Source: Aeromicrobium sp. (GTDB taxonomy: Bacteria > Actinomycetota > Actinomycetes > Propionibacteriales > Nocardioidaceae). Taken from it: a stretch of DNA of 64,000 nt. Shown here in pieces: positions 26,655 to 35,786 of this stretch (within the stretch, counting starts at the first letter, position 1; each line of letters starts with the position of its first letter). The translations under genes were made by a program, and so were the position numbers. The stretch lies in contig JAOPXL010000112.1 in NCBI GenBank assembly GCA_025965175.1, positions 1-64,000 on the forward strand. The letters are read 5' to 3'. The notes beneath the pieces were generated by a model. It was not told where the DNA came from. It worked only from the letters and a program-made list of their open reading frames with translations, and searched no databases.

Positions 26655-27667
26655 CGATCGACCTGATGCGCGGCGACCCCGCCTCCCCGACGGCGGGCGC
26701 CGGGACGGGCCGCGCCCTGTGGGCGCAGGTCCGGGTGCTGGCTGGTGGCGGGATCCTTGGTGTCGTCATCTGGCGGCTGGGCACGGGTCCCTTCCTCGAG
26801 GGCCTCCGCACGATCGACGCACGGGTGCTGGCCGCGGCCGCCGTCCTCTCCGGGCTCACCACCGTGTGCAGCGCCTGGCGGTGGTGCCTGGTCGCACGCG
26901 GTCAGGGCGTCGCCCTGCCGCTGCGCGCGGCTCTTGCCGCGTACTACCGGTCCCAGCTCCTCAACACGGTCCTGCCGGGTGGCGTGCTCGGGGACGTCCA
27001 CCGCGGGGTGAGCCATGGCCGCGACGTCGACGATGTCGGTCGGGGCCTGCGATCCGTCGCGTGGGAACGGCTCGCCGGGCAGGCCGTGCAGCTCGCGCTG
27101 ACACTGCTGGTCCTGCTCGCGCTGCCGTCGCCGGTGCGCTCCTCGATGCCGGTCGTGCTGGTCGCGGTCGGAGCGGCCGCACTCGGAGCCGTGCTGGTGG
27201 GCCGAGCCCTGCCCCGTCCGGGGCCCTCCCGGTGGGGGAGGGTCGTGCGTGCGGCCGGCGCCGACGTCCGCGTCGGGCTGCTTCCACGACAGGTCTGGCC
27301 GGGGGTCGTCGTCGCGTCGATCGTCGTGGTGGCCGGGCACACGCTGACGTTCGTGATCGCCGCCCGAACTGCCGGATTGACCGCGTCGCCGGCGCGGATC
27401 GTGCCGCTCGCGCTGCTCGTCCTGCTGGCGTCGGCGGCGCCCACGAACGTCGGCGGCTGGGGGCCCCGTGAAGGTTTCGCCGCTTGGGCGTTCGGTGTGG
27501 CCGGCCTGGGCGCGGGCCAGGGCTTCGCCACCACCGTGGTCTACGGCGTCATGGTGCTCGTCGGCACGCTGCCCGGTGCCGGCGTAATGATCGCGTCGTG
27601 GCTGCGCCGTGACCCGCCGAGTCGGGTGCTGGCCACCGGTGCCCCGGAAGGAGTCGTCCGTGGCTGA
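26651..27667 (+). CDS. Lysylphosphatidylglycerol synthase TM region/flippase-like (AglD/UPF0104) membrane protein
   Basis: YYRSQLLNTVLPGGVLGDVHRG...; NVGGWGPREGFAAWAFG. Confidence 0.82.
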   Translation: MTIDLMRGDPASPTAGAGTGRALWAQVRVLAGGGILGVVIWRLGTGPFLEGLRTIDARVLAAAAVLSGLTTVCSAWRWCLVARGQGVALPLRAALAAYYRSQLLNTVLPGGVLGDVHRGVSHGRDVDDVGRGLRSVAWERLAGQAVQLALTLLVLLALPSPVRSSMPVVLVAVGAAALGAVLVGRALPRPGPSRWGRVVRAAGADVRVGLLPRQVWPGVVVASIVVVAGHTLTFVIAARTAGLTASPARIVPLALLVLLASAAPTNVGGWGPREGFAAWAFGVAGLGAGQGFATTVVYGVMVLVGTLPGAGVMIASWLRRDPPSRVLATGAPEGVVRG

Positions 27668-28373
27668 CCGTCCCTACACGCTGCTGAGCTGCTGCATGTC
27701 GATTGATGGCTACCTCGGCGGCGGTACCGAGAAGCGGTTGGCGCTCTCCAACGACTCCGACTTCGACCGGGTCGATGCCGTGCGGGCGACGTGCGACGCG
27801 ATCCTCGTCGGCGCGGCCACGATCCGCAAGGACGACCCTCGGCTCCTGGTGCGCTCCCGGACCCGTCAGGACGAGCGGGTCGCCCGCGGTCTGGGGCCCT
27901 CGCCGATCAAGGTGACCGTGACCGAGCGGATGCAGCTGGCGAGACGGTCGAGCTTCTTCGCGGTCGGCGACGCCGAGAAGCTGGTCTACTGTGCCAGCGC
28001 GTCGGTGGCGAGGGCGCGGAACCGGCTCGGGCAGGTGGCGACCGTGATCGACGGCGGCCAGCCGGTCGAGATGCGCCGGATCAGCGAGGACCTGCACGCC
28101 CGCGGCGTGCAGCGCCTCATGGTCGAGGGCGGCGGGATCGTGCACACGCAGTTCTTGACCGCGGACCTCGCCGACGAGCTGCAGCTCGTCGTCGCGCCGT
28201 TCTTCGTGGGCGACTCCCGGGCTCGGCGGTTCGTCAGCGACGGCATGTTCCCCTGGAACCCCGGACGGCGTGCAACCCTCGCCGAGGTGCGTCAGATCGG
28301 GGACGTGGTGCTGCTGCGCTATGCGCTCTCGGAGCGCTTCGAGACCGACCACGAGCCGCTCAGGAGGCGATGA
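27660..28373 (+). CDS. RibD C-terminal domain / pyrimidine reductase family protein
   Basis: YTLLSCCMSIDGYLGG...CDAILVGAATIRKDDPRLLVR...GVQRLMVEGGGIVHTQFLTADLADELQLVVAPFFVG. Confidence 0.87.
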   Translation: MADRPYTLLSCCMSIDGYLGGGTEKRLALSNDSDFDRVDAVRATCDAILVGAATIRKDDPRLLVRSRTRQDERVARGLGPSPIKVTVTERMQLARRSSFFAVGDAEKLVYCASASVARARNRLGQVATVIDGGQPVEMRRISEDLHARGVQRLMVEGGGIVHTQFLTADLADELQLVVAPFFVGDSRARRFVSDGMFPWNPGRRATLAEVRQIGDVVLLRYALSERFETDHEPLRRR

Positions 28374-29028
28374 GGCGTGGCGCGAGTGCCCCGACGCGGC
28401 GGCTGATCTCGTCGTACGCCACCTCGAAGGCGTGCGCGTCCCCAATCCGTACCGGGTCGGGGACGGACCAGTGGACGGCCACCGCGTCACCGAGCTCCTC
28501 ATACGCGTTGTCGCACACGGCCACCACCAGCTCGTCGGCGTCGGACGTGGGCAGGAACGATTGGAGCTTGTCATTCAGGATCAGGTTCCGACGATCGGCG
28601 ACCGCGCGAGCGCCGGGCGCCACGGCCTCGGCCGGGTGCGTGCCCGCGGACGAGGCCGGGATGCCGCTGACCTGTCCCCACAGTGCTGCGGCGAGCTGCG
28701 AGCGCGCCGAGTTGGCCGTGCAGACGAACACGACGCGCCCGGCGGACAGGCCCGGCTGGGCGTCGACGACGGCGGACGGGTCCGACAGTGTCAGATAGGT
28801 GCGTCGGCGATCGCCCTCGGAGCGTCGGCGGGACACGATGCCGGCTGCCTGCAGGACCTTGAGGTGGTGCGCCAGCAGGCTCGACGAGAGATCCAGGACG
28901 CTCTGGAGCTCACCGGGGGACTTGTCGCCGATGGCCAGCTCGTCGACGACCGCCAGCCGCATCACGTCCGACAGCGCCGCGTGACGATGCGCGTGCACGG
29001 ATAGCACGTCCAGTCGCTCAATGTTCAT
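28360..29028 (-). CDS. ArsR HTH - LMW protein tyrosine phosphatase (ArsC-like) fusion
   Basis: N-terminal ArsR HTH (LAIGDKSPGELQSVLDLSSSLLAHHLKVLQAAGIVSRRRSEGDRRRTYL), then VVFVCTANSARSQLAAALW (CX5R). Start at MNIERL. Confidence 0.85.
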   Translation of the reverse strand: MNIERLDVLSVHAHRHAALSDVMRLAVVDELAIGDKSPGELQSVLDLSSSLLAHHLKVLQAAGIVSRRRSEGDRRRTYLTLSDPSAVVDAQPGLSAGRVVFVCTANSARSQLAAALWGQVSGIPASSAGTHPAEAVAPGARAVADRRNLILNDKLQSFLPTSDADELVVAVCDNAYEELGDAVAVHWSVPDPVRIGDAHAFEVAYDEISRRVGALAPRLIAS

Positions 29029-29030
29029 TG

Positions 29031-29044
29031 AGTCAAGTTTGACT
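29031..29044. promoter_or_regulatory. ArsR-type operator palindrome AGTCAA-GT-TTGACT
   Basis: Perfect 6-2-6 inverted repeat in the 45-bp divergent region. Confidence 0.55.
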
Positions 29045-29073
29045 GAGCGACTCGCCTGGGTCAAGATCGAGGG

Positions 29074-30186
29074 GTGACTGCCACCTCGCGAGCCGCTCGA
29101 ACCACCGACAGCGATGTGATCGCCGGACTGTCGCGGCTCGACCGCTTCCTGCCTGTGGGGATCGTCGTGGCGATGGCCGTCGGACTCGTCTTGGGGCGGA
29201 CGGTCGACCGCCTGGACGACGCGCTCGACGCGGTCAAGATCGGGTCGGTGTCGCTGCCGATCGCGATCGGCCTGCTCGTCATGATGTACCCGGTCCTGGC
29301 CAAGGTCCGATACGACGAGACCAACCGCGTCACCGCAGATCGCAAGCTCCTGTTCGCGTCGCTGGTGATGAACTGGCTCCTCGGCCCGGCGCTGATGTTC
29401 GCCCTGGCCTGGCTCCTGCTCCCGGACCTGCCCGAGTTCCGCACCGGCCTCATCATCGTGGGCCTGGCCAGGTGCATCGCGATGGTGCTGATCTGGAACG
29501 ACCTTGCGTGCGGCGACCGGGAGGCCGCCGCGGTGCTGGTGGCGATCAACTCGGTGTTCCAGGTGCTCGCCTTTGCCGCTCTCGGCTGGTTCTACCTGCA
29601 GACCCTGCCCGGCTGGCTCGGGTTGGAGACCACCTCGGCGGACTTCTCGGTGTGGGCCATCACGGCCAGCGTCCTGGTGTTCCTCGGCGTCCCTCTGGGC
29701 GCCGGGTTCCTCACCCGCACGATCGGCGAGCGGGCCAAGGGTCGCGACTGGTACGAGTCGACGTTCCTGCCCCGGCTGGGCCCGTGGGCGCTGTACGGCC
29801 TGCTGTTCACCATCGTGGTGCTGTTCGCGCTGCAGGGCGACGCCATCACCAATCAGCCGCTCGACGTCGTCCGCATCGCCGTCCCGCTGCTGGTGTACTT
29901 CGCGATAACCTTCGCACTTGGCATGGCCGCCGGCCGTTGGCTCGACCTCGGCTACGCCAAGGCCGCCACGCTCGCCTTCACCGCAGCAGGCAACAACTTC
30001 GAGCTCGCGATCGCGGTGGCCATCGGGACCTTCGGGGTGACCTCCGGCCAGGCGCTGGCCGGTGTCGTCGGCCCCCTCATCGAGGTCCCCGTCCTGGTCG
30101 GCCTCGTGTACGTCTCGCTGTGGGCGCGGAGGTTCTTCTCCGACCCCACGGCATCCTCCACCACACCAGGAGCCACGCATGTCTGA
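29074..30186 (+). CDS. Arsenite efflux transporter, ACR3 family
   Basis: RLDRFLPVGIVVAMAVGLVLG...PIAIGLLVMMYPVLAKVRYDE...GLARCIAMVLIWNDLACGDREAAAVLVAINSVFQ. Confidence 0.93.
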   Translation: MTATSRAARTTDSDVIAGLSRLDRFLPVGIVVAMAVGLVLGRTVDRLDDALDAVKIGSVSLPIAIGLLVMMYPVLAKVRYDETNRVTADRKLLFASLVMNWLLGPALMFALAWLLLPDLPEFRTGLIIVGLARCIAMVLIWNDLACGDREAAAVLVAINSVFQVLAFAALGWFYLQTLPGWLGLETTSADFSVWAITASVLVFLGVPLGAGFLTRTIGERAKGRDWYESTFLPRLGPWALYGLLFTIVVLFALQGDAITNQPLDVVRIAVPLLVYFAITFALGMAAGRWLDLGYAKAATLAFTAAGNNFELAIAVAIGTFGVTSGQALAGVVGPLIEVPVLVGLVYVSLWARRFFSDPTASSTTPGATHV

Positions 30187-30598
30187 TCGCCCCAGGGTCC
30201 TGTTCGTCTGCGTCCACAATGCCGGCCGCTCCCAGATGGCGGCAGGGTTCCTGCAGTCGCTGGGCGAGGGCCGGATCGTCGTCCGCTCCGCCGGGTCGAT
30301 GGCCGGCGAGCAGATCAACCCCGTCGCCGTCGAGGCAATGGCCGAGGTCGGCATCGACATCGCCGGTGAGCAGCCCAAGAAGCTCACCGAGGACGCGGTC
30401 CTCGCTTCCGACGTCGTCATCACGATGGGCTGCGGCGACGAGTGCCCCTATTTCCCGGGCAAGCGCTACGAGGACTGGGTCCTGGAGGACCCCGCGGGGC
30501 GGGGCATTGACTCGGTGCGCCCGATCCGGGACGAGATCCGCACCCGCATCGAGGCGCTCATCGCCACCTTGGTCCCCGCCGAGGCCGACCGAGCCTGA
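30179..30598 (+). CDS. arsC: Arsenate reductase ArsC (LMW-PTP type)
   Basis: VLFVCVHNAGRSQMAAGFL, VITMGCGDECPYFPGKRYEDWVLEDP. Confidence 0.92.
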   Translation: MSDRPRVLFVCVHNAGRSQMAAGFLQSLGEGRIVVRSAGSMAGEQINPVAVEAMAEVGIDIAGEQPKKLTEDAVLASDVVITMGCGDECPYFPGKRYEDWVLEDPAGRGIDSVRPIRDEIRTRIEALIATLVPAEADRA

Positions 30599-30613
30599 AC
30601 CGGCTCGAAGGGG

Positions 30614-30955
30614 TCAGGCGCGAAGGGAGTCGCCCAACGCGGGCAGCGCCCCGGGGACGAGCGCGTAGTACGACCACGTGCCCCGCTTCGTGCGTGACAG
30701 CAGTCCGGCCTTGACCAGCAGGCCCAGGTGGTGGCTGACCGTGCCCTGGCTCAGGTCGAGTTGGTCGTTGAGGTCGCACACGCATGCCTCGCCGCTCTCG
30801 GCGGCAGCAACCATAGACAGCAGGCGCAGCCGCGTGGGATCGCCCATCGCCTTGAACTTCGCGGCGAGGCTCGTCGCCTCGACGTCGCTCATGACCCCGC
30901 CGGTGACGGGGGAGCAGCAGCCCGAGGTCGCGACGAGGGGAAGTGCGGTGGTCAT
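30614..30955 (-). CDS. arsR: ArsR/SmtB family repressor
   Basis: FKAMGDPTRLRLLSMVAAAESGEACVCDLNDQLDLSQGTVSHHLGLLVKAGLL; metalloid-type CVC motif. Confidence 0.92.
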   Translation of the reverse strand: MTTALPLVATSGCCSPVTGGVMSDVEATSLAAKFKAMGDPTRLRLLSMVAAAESGEACVCDLNDQLDLSQGTVSHHLGLLVKAGLLSRTKRGTWSYYALVPGALPALGDSLRA

Positions 30956-30973
30956 CCCTGCAGCATAGACCTA

Positions 30974-31028
30974 TTCATTGACATCTGTCGATGAATGGGT
31001 AGGGTGGAATTCATTGACAGGCGTCAAT
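30974..31028. promoter_or_regulatory. Two ArsR-type operators
   Basis: TTCATTGACATCTGTCGATGAA (30974-30995) and ATTGACAGGCGTCAAT (31013-31028). Confidence 0.65.
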
Positions 31029-31053
31029 GCCCACTGACCGAGGAGAGCGAGCC

Positions 31054-32403
31054 ATGACCGCTCAGTCCGCCCACGACCTGCCCGTCGTCGTCATCGGAGC
31101 CGGTCCGTCCGGTCTCGCCGCGGCGGCCCACCTGCACAGCCGCGATCTGCCGGTCATCGTCCTGGAGGCCGGCGCGACCGCCGGGTCGGCGGTCGCCGAG
31201 TGGGGCCACGTCCGGCTGTTCTCACCCTGGTCCGAGCTCATCGACCCCGCGGCGGAGAAGCTCCTGGCCGATGCCGGCTGGTCGTCCCCGGACCTGGAGC
31301 GATACCCGACCGGAGCGGACTGGGTGGGCGGATATCTCCAACCCCTGGCCGAGGCCCTCGGGGACTCGGTGCGCTGTGGCGTCATCGTGACGGCGGTGGC
31401 CAGGCAGGGACGCGACCGGCTGGTCAGCTCCGGACGGGACGAGGCGCCCTTCACGGTCCACGTCCGCACCTCGACCGGCGCCGAGCGCCTCGCGGCGCGC
31501 GCGGTCATCGACGCCTCCGGGACCTGGACCGGTCCGAACCCGCTAGGCAGCGATGGGGTCCCGGCTGTCGGCGAGGTCGACGCCGCAGACCACATCACGT
31601 ACCGCATCCCGGACCTGCGCGACGCGACCACGCGGGCTCGGTACGCCGGCAAGCACGTCGTCGTGGCCGGGACCGGCGCCTCCGCCAAGGGAGCACTCAT
31701 CGGGCTCACCGCCTTGGCCACGGAGGCGCCGGGCACCCGCATCAGCTGGCTGGTGCGCCGGGCCAGCGTGGGGGAGGCGTTCGCCGGCAGCGCTCAGGAC
31801 GAGCTTCCCGAGCGCGGCGCACTCGGCCAGAAGGCGCAGGCAGCGGTCGCGGCCGGCCCCGTCACGACCCTGAAAGGGTTTCGGACCGGGTCGGTCACCA
31901 CCGGTGCCGACGGCCGCATGGTCATCGAGTCGTTCGACGGCCAGTCGGTCGAGGGAGTCGACGAGGTCGTCGTGCTGACGGGGTTCCGGCCCGACCTGCA
32001 GATGCTGTCGGAGATCCGCCTCGACCTCGACCCCGTACTGCAGGCTCCGCGCGAGCTGGCCCCGCTGATCGACCCCAACGAGCACTCCTGCGGCACCGTC
32101 TATCCCCACGGCGCCAAGGAGCTCGCCCAGCCCGAGTTCGGGTTCTACCTGGTGGGAATGAAGTCCTACGGCCGGGCGACGTCGTTCCTGGCACTGACCG
32201 GCTTCGAGCAGACCCGCTCGGTCGCCGCGGCGATCGCGGGGGACCACGAGTCGGCAGCCCGGGTCGAGCTGACCCTGCCCGACACGGGTGTCTGCGGCGG
32301 ATCCGGGACGTTCGACGACGAGGCCACCGACGGCGGTTGCTGCGGCGCGCCGGCGACGCCCGAGCTCATTGCCCTCGAGCGTCCCTCAGCGCGGAATCGG
32401 TGA
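31054..32403 (+). CDS. FAD-dependent monooxygenase-like flavoprotein of the arsenic locus
   Basis: VVVIGAGPSGLAAAAHLHSRDLPVIVLEAG, HVVVAGTGASAKGALIGL; linked to divergent arsR. Confidence 0.82.
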   Translation: MTAQSAHDLPVVVIGAGPSGLAAAAHLHSRDLPVIVLEAGATAGSAVAEWGHVRLFSPWSELIDPAAEKLLADAGWSSPDLERYPTGADWVGGYLQPLAEALGDSVRCGVIVTAVARQGRDRLVSSGRDEAPFTVHVRTSTGAERLAARAVIDASGTWTGPNPLGSDGVPAVGEVDAADHITYRIPDLRDATTRARYAGKHVVVAGTGASAKGALIGLTALATEAPGTRISWLVRRASVGEAFAGSAQDELPERGALGQKAQAAVAAGPVTTLKGFRTGSVTTGADGRMVIESFDGQSVEGVDEVVVLTGFRPDLQMLSEIRLDLDPVLQAPRELAPLIDPNEHSCGTVYPHGAKELAQPEFGFYLVGMKSYGRATSFLALTGFEQTRSVAAAIAGDHESAARVELTLPDTGVCGGSGTFDDEATDGGCCGAPATPELIALERPSARNR

Positions 32404-32487
32404 CCTTGGACCCTTGGCCGTCACGCCGCCTGGGCGGACTCTGGCGGTCAGGCGGTCGCCGCCGGGACTCCGGAGTGGCGAGGTGAG

Positions 32488-32709
32488 GTGAGGCTGATGT
32501 CGAACGGGATTCACGCTGTCGTCGGCGACAGGTTGATCGTGCACAGCACGCACGTGGGCGAGGCGGTCAGGGAGGCCGAGATCCTCGAGGCCAGGGGCGA
32601 GGACGGGGGACCCCCGTTCGTGGTCCGCTGGTCGGACACGGGTCACGAAGGAGTGATCTTCCCCGGGCCGGATGCCGAGGTCCAGCACGTCGGGGGGCGC
32701 ACCACATAG
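32488..32709 (+). CDS. DUF1918 small protein
   Basis: AVVGDRLIVHSTHVGEAVREAEILEARGEDGGPPFVVRWSDTGHEGVIFPGPDAEVQH. Confidence 0.82.
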   Translation: MRLMSNGIHAVVGDRLIVHSTHVGEAVREAEILEARGEDGGPPFVVRWSDTGHEGVIFPGPDAEVQHVGGRTT

Positions 32710-32821
32710 CGCCGGGACTGAACGCCGACGAGCGTCGAGCGGCCGTGATCGCCCGAGCCCGTCACCACCGGTCTGCTTGACTTGGAGGAGCTTCTCCAGG
32801 GGGAGAAGGATTCAGAACCCT

Positions 32822-33733
32822 ATGTTGTCGCTGCGTGCTGTGCTGCACTCGCGGGTGTTGTTGGTCCTGGGTGCGGCCGTGGCTGTTGCCGTTCCCGCCC
32901 TCACCCTGCCCGGGCTTCCGTCCGTGTCCCCGTGGCCCGTCGTCCTGGGTCTGCTGCCCTGGGTGGTGGGCAAGTACGTCCTGTGCCCCCTGCGCTGGCG
33001 GGCCCTGACGAACGCCGATCTGGGGCGCTGGTGGCACTCCCGCGCCTACGCGGAGTCCGAGCTGCTCGGCCTGCTGACCCCGGGACACATCGGGGCCGAC
33101 GTGTGGCGGATGCGCCGCCTCACCCGCGCCGACGTCGGTCGCGGTGACGCGCTGTCGAGCGTCGCGGTGGACCGAGTGGTGGGAGCCCTGGGCCTGACGG
33201 TCTTCATGGTCTTCGCCGGCGCGGCCCTCCCCGTGCGGATGCTCGTCGTCGCGCTGGGCATCGGTGCTGTGGGGATCGTCGTGCTGCTGGTGGTCCGGCG
33301 CGTCCGCCCGGAGCTGCTCCCGTCCGGGCCGCTGCCCCCGGCGAGGAGCCTCGTGCACGGACTGGTCCTGTCGATGGCCTATCAGGCTTCGATCGCCCTC
33401 CTGCTGCTCGGGACCCTGGGCGCGACCGGCCACACCCTCTCTCCGCTGCAGCTGCTGGGTGCCTTCGGGGCCAGCCAGGTCGCCGGCGCCGTGCCCGGCC
33501 CCAATGGCGCGAGCCCGCGCGAGGGGGCGCTCGTCGTGGCGCTGGTCGCCCTGGGCATCCCCTGGACCGCCGCCGCGGCCGCAGTGAGCCTCAAGGCTGC
33601 ACTCGCCTGGCTGCCCGCCCTGGCGCTGGGAGGCGCCAGCCTGATTGCCCACCGGCGGCTGAGCAGCCGAGACCAGGCCCTCACCCCCAGCGCCGTCCCG
33701 ACTCCAGTCCCCATCCCGGTGCCCGCCGCCTGA
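32822..33733 (+). CDS. Flippase-like membrane protein (LPG synthase TM region/UPF0104)
   Basis: Multiple TM; ESELLGLLTPGHIGADVWRMRRL...GAVPGPNGASPREGALVVAL. Confidence 0.75.
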   Translation: MLSLRAVLHSRVLLVLGAAVAVAVPALTLPGLPSVSPWPVVLGLLPWVVGKYVLCPLRWRALTNADLGRWWHSRAYAESELLGLLTPGHIGADVWRMRRLTRADVGRGDALSSVAVDRVVGALGLTVFMVFAGAALPVRMLVVALGIGAVGIVVLLVVRRVRPELLPSGPLPPARSLVHGLVLSMAYQASIALLLLGTLGATGHTLSPLQLLGAFGASQVAGAVPGPNGASPREGALVVALVALGIPWTAAAAAVSLKAALAWLPALALGGASLIAHRRLSSRDQALTPSAVPTPVPIPVPAA

Positions 33734-33822
33734 GGACCGTCCTTTGGACGACGGGACCTTGGCCTGCGGTGCCCCGCGTGTGATCTGCGCAGACTGGAGG
33801 AGGGAGCTGAGGAAGGACCGGA

Positions 33823-34590
33823 TTGCGGACGGGTTTGTGGGTCGTCAAGCAGGCCGTCGTCGTGGTCAGCGCGATCGCGGCCTACTTCGGCGTCCGGGGC
33901 TTCACGGAGGGCTCGGCCGACGAAGCGGTGCGCCATGCGAGCAACATCGTCGAGTGGGAGCAGCATCTGGGCTTGTATGTCGAGAAGGCGCTCGCGGAGC
34001 CCGTCGCATCGTCGCCAGTGCTCGCAACGATGGCGAACTGGGTCTACATCTGGGGCCATTGGCCGGTCATCACCGCCACGATGCTGTGGACCGGCATCTG
34101 GCACCGCAAGGCATTCGTCCGGCTCCGTGACGCCATGATCGTGTCCGGGCTGCTTGGCATGATGATCTTCGTGGCCTACCCGGTCGCCCCGCCACGACTG
34201 GCCGGTCTGGGCTTCGTCGACACGGTGTCCGAGCGCTCCCTGTCCTACCGTGTGCTCCAACCGCCGGCGTTCGTCGACCAGTACGCCGCCATGCCGAGCC
34301 TGCACGCCGGGTGGAACGTGCTGGTCGGGATCGCCATCGTGTCGAGCGCGTCATCGCTGGCCCTCCGCGTCTTCGGTCTCGTGATGCCCGCACTCATGGC
34401 CGTCGCCGTCATGGCGACCGCCAACCACTACGTCCTGGACGTCATCGCCGGCGTCGTCCTGGTGCTTGTCGGTCATCTCGCGGCCCTGGTCCTGGGGCGC
34501 CGCCGAACCCGACGACTCAGGCCAAGGACGACCACCGCACCGGCCGAGCCAGCCGACCCGGTCGAACCGGTCGGGAGGGTCGCGCGGTGA
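33823..34590 (+). CDS. PAP2 / inositol phosphotransferase-like membrane protein
   Basis: YPVAPPRL...YAAMPSLHAGWNVLVG...MATANHYVLDVIAGVVLV. Confidence 0.82.
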   Translation: MRTGLWVVKQAVVVVSAIAAYFGVRGFTEGSADEAVRHASNIVEWEQHLGLYVEKALAEPVASSPVLATMANWVYIWGHWPVITATMLWTGIWHRKAFVRLRDAMIVSGLLGMMIFVAYPVAPPRLAGLGFVDTVSERSLSYRVLQPPAFVDQYAAMPSLHAGWNVLVGIAIVSSASSLALRVFGLVMPALMAVAVMATANHYVLDVIAGVVLVLVGHLAALVLGRRRTRRLRPRTTTAPAEPADPVEPVGRVAR

Positions 34591-35237
34591 GCACCATCGC
34601 GATCGCGCACCGGGCCGGCAACTCGCTCGCCGGGCTGCACGAGGCGAATGTGCTCGGCGTCGACGTCATCGAGTGCGACATCCACCACCACCGCGGCCGG
34701 CTCGAGGTCAGGCACCTCAAGACCGCCGGCCCCCTGCCGTTCCTGTGGGACCGCTGGGAGCTGGCCCCGGCCTCGGCACCCCGCCTGGGTCTGCAGGAGC
34801 TGCTGGAGGCGGACCGGCACGGCGCCACCTTCATGCTCGACCTCAAGGGCTGGGGGACCGGCGTGGGCGCCGCGGTCGCCCGGCTGCTCCACGAGAGTGG
34901 GCACGACCGGCCGGTCATGGTGTGTGGGCGGCACTGGCCGGCCGTCGAGGCGCTGGCCCGGCTCGACCACGTCCGGCCCGTCCTGTCGGCGCGACGACCT
35001 CGCGAGCTCGCGGCCCTGTGGCACGAGCTTCTCCGTCGACAGGTCCACGGGGTCTCAGTCCACCGTTCCCTGCTCGACACCGAGGTCGTGTCCCGGCTAC
35101 GCCGCCACGTCGGCATCGTGATGAGCTGGCCGATCAACGACGTGTCGTCGATGGACCGGATGGTCGACATCGGGGTCGAGGGGATCATCAGCGACGAGCC
35201 CACCGTCCTGGACGAGGTGCTGCGCCGCCGGGGCTGA
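34587..35237 (+). CDS. Glycerophosphodiester phosphodiesterase family protein
   Basis: IAIAHRAGNSLAGLHEANVLGVDVIECDIHHHRGRLEVRH. Confidence 0.85.
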   Translation: MSTIAIAHRAGNSLAGLHEANVLGVDVIECDIHHHRGRLEVRHLKTAGPLPFLWDRWELAPASAPRLGLQELLEADRHGATFMLDLKGWGTGVGAAVARLLHESGHDRPVMVCGRHWPAVEALARLDHVRPVLSARRPRELAALWHELLRRQVHGVSVHRSLLDTEVVSRLRRHVGIVMSWPINDVSSMDRMVDIGVEGIISDEPTVLDEVLRRRG

Positions 35238-35253
35238 CTCACCCGCCCTGTGA

Positions 35254-35420
35254 CGGTGACCGTGGGGTGCGCCCTCAGTCGAGACGTGCGGCAGGATCCG
35301 GTCCAGCCAGCCGGGGAGCCACCAGGCCGCGCGGCCGAGGAGGACCAGCGTCGCGGGGGCGAGCGTCACCGCGAGGATCCCCTCAAGGAGCACCGCGACC
35401 GAGAGCCATCCCCCGCCCCA
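35254..35420 (-). pseudogene. C-terminal remnant of an MMPL-family transporter
   Basis: Minus frame SVAVLLEGILAVTLAPATLVLLGRAAWWLPGWLDRILPHVSTEG with no upstream transporter body. Confidence 0.5.
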
Positions 35421-35424
35421 CTGG

Positions 35425-35760
35425 ACACACGCTGTGCTCCTACTCCCAGGCACTGCTCGAAGCAGGGGTGCGCATCTATCTCTGTCCGGCGCCATGGGTG
35501 CTGCACTCCAAGCACCTTCTCGATCCACGACGATGTCGCCGTCATCGGCTCGAGCAACATGGACATGCGCTCGTTCGCCCTCAACTACGAGGTGTCCCAG
35601 GTCCTCACGGGAGGCGACGTCGTGGCCCGCTTCCGCGCCGTGGAGGACGCCTACGGCATGCGCTCGCGCGAGCTGACGCTCGAGGAGTGGCAGCAACGCC
35701 CGGCACTGCGGCGGCACGTCGACAACGCCATGCGCCTGACCGCGGCCCTGCAGAGCGGCT
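35425..35760 (+). pseudogene. Frameshifted C-terminal remnant of a cardiolipin synthase / PLD protein
   Basis: YSQALLEAGVRIYLCPAPWVLHSKH in one frame, then FSIHDDVAVIGSSNMDMRSFALNYEVSQVLTGGDVVARFRAVEDAY...RRHVDNAMRLTAALQ after a 1-nt shift; N-terminal half absent. Confidence 0.72.
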
Positions 35761-35786
35761 CACTGGCTTCTGCAGGGCCGCGGAGA

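Noticed and set aside
29029-30423. N-terminal 465 residues of the 687-aa minus ORF
   Set aside because: Antisense to ACR3 and arsC; the real ArsR-PTP fusion begins at 29028.
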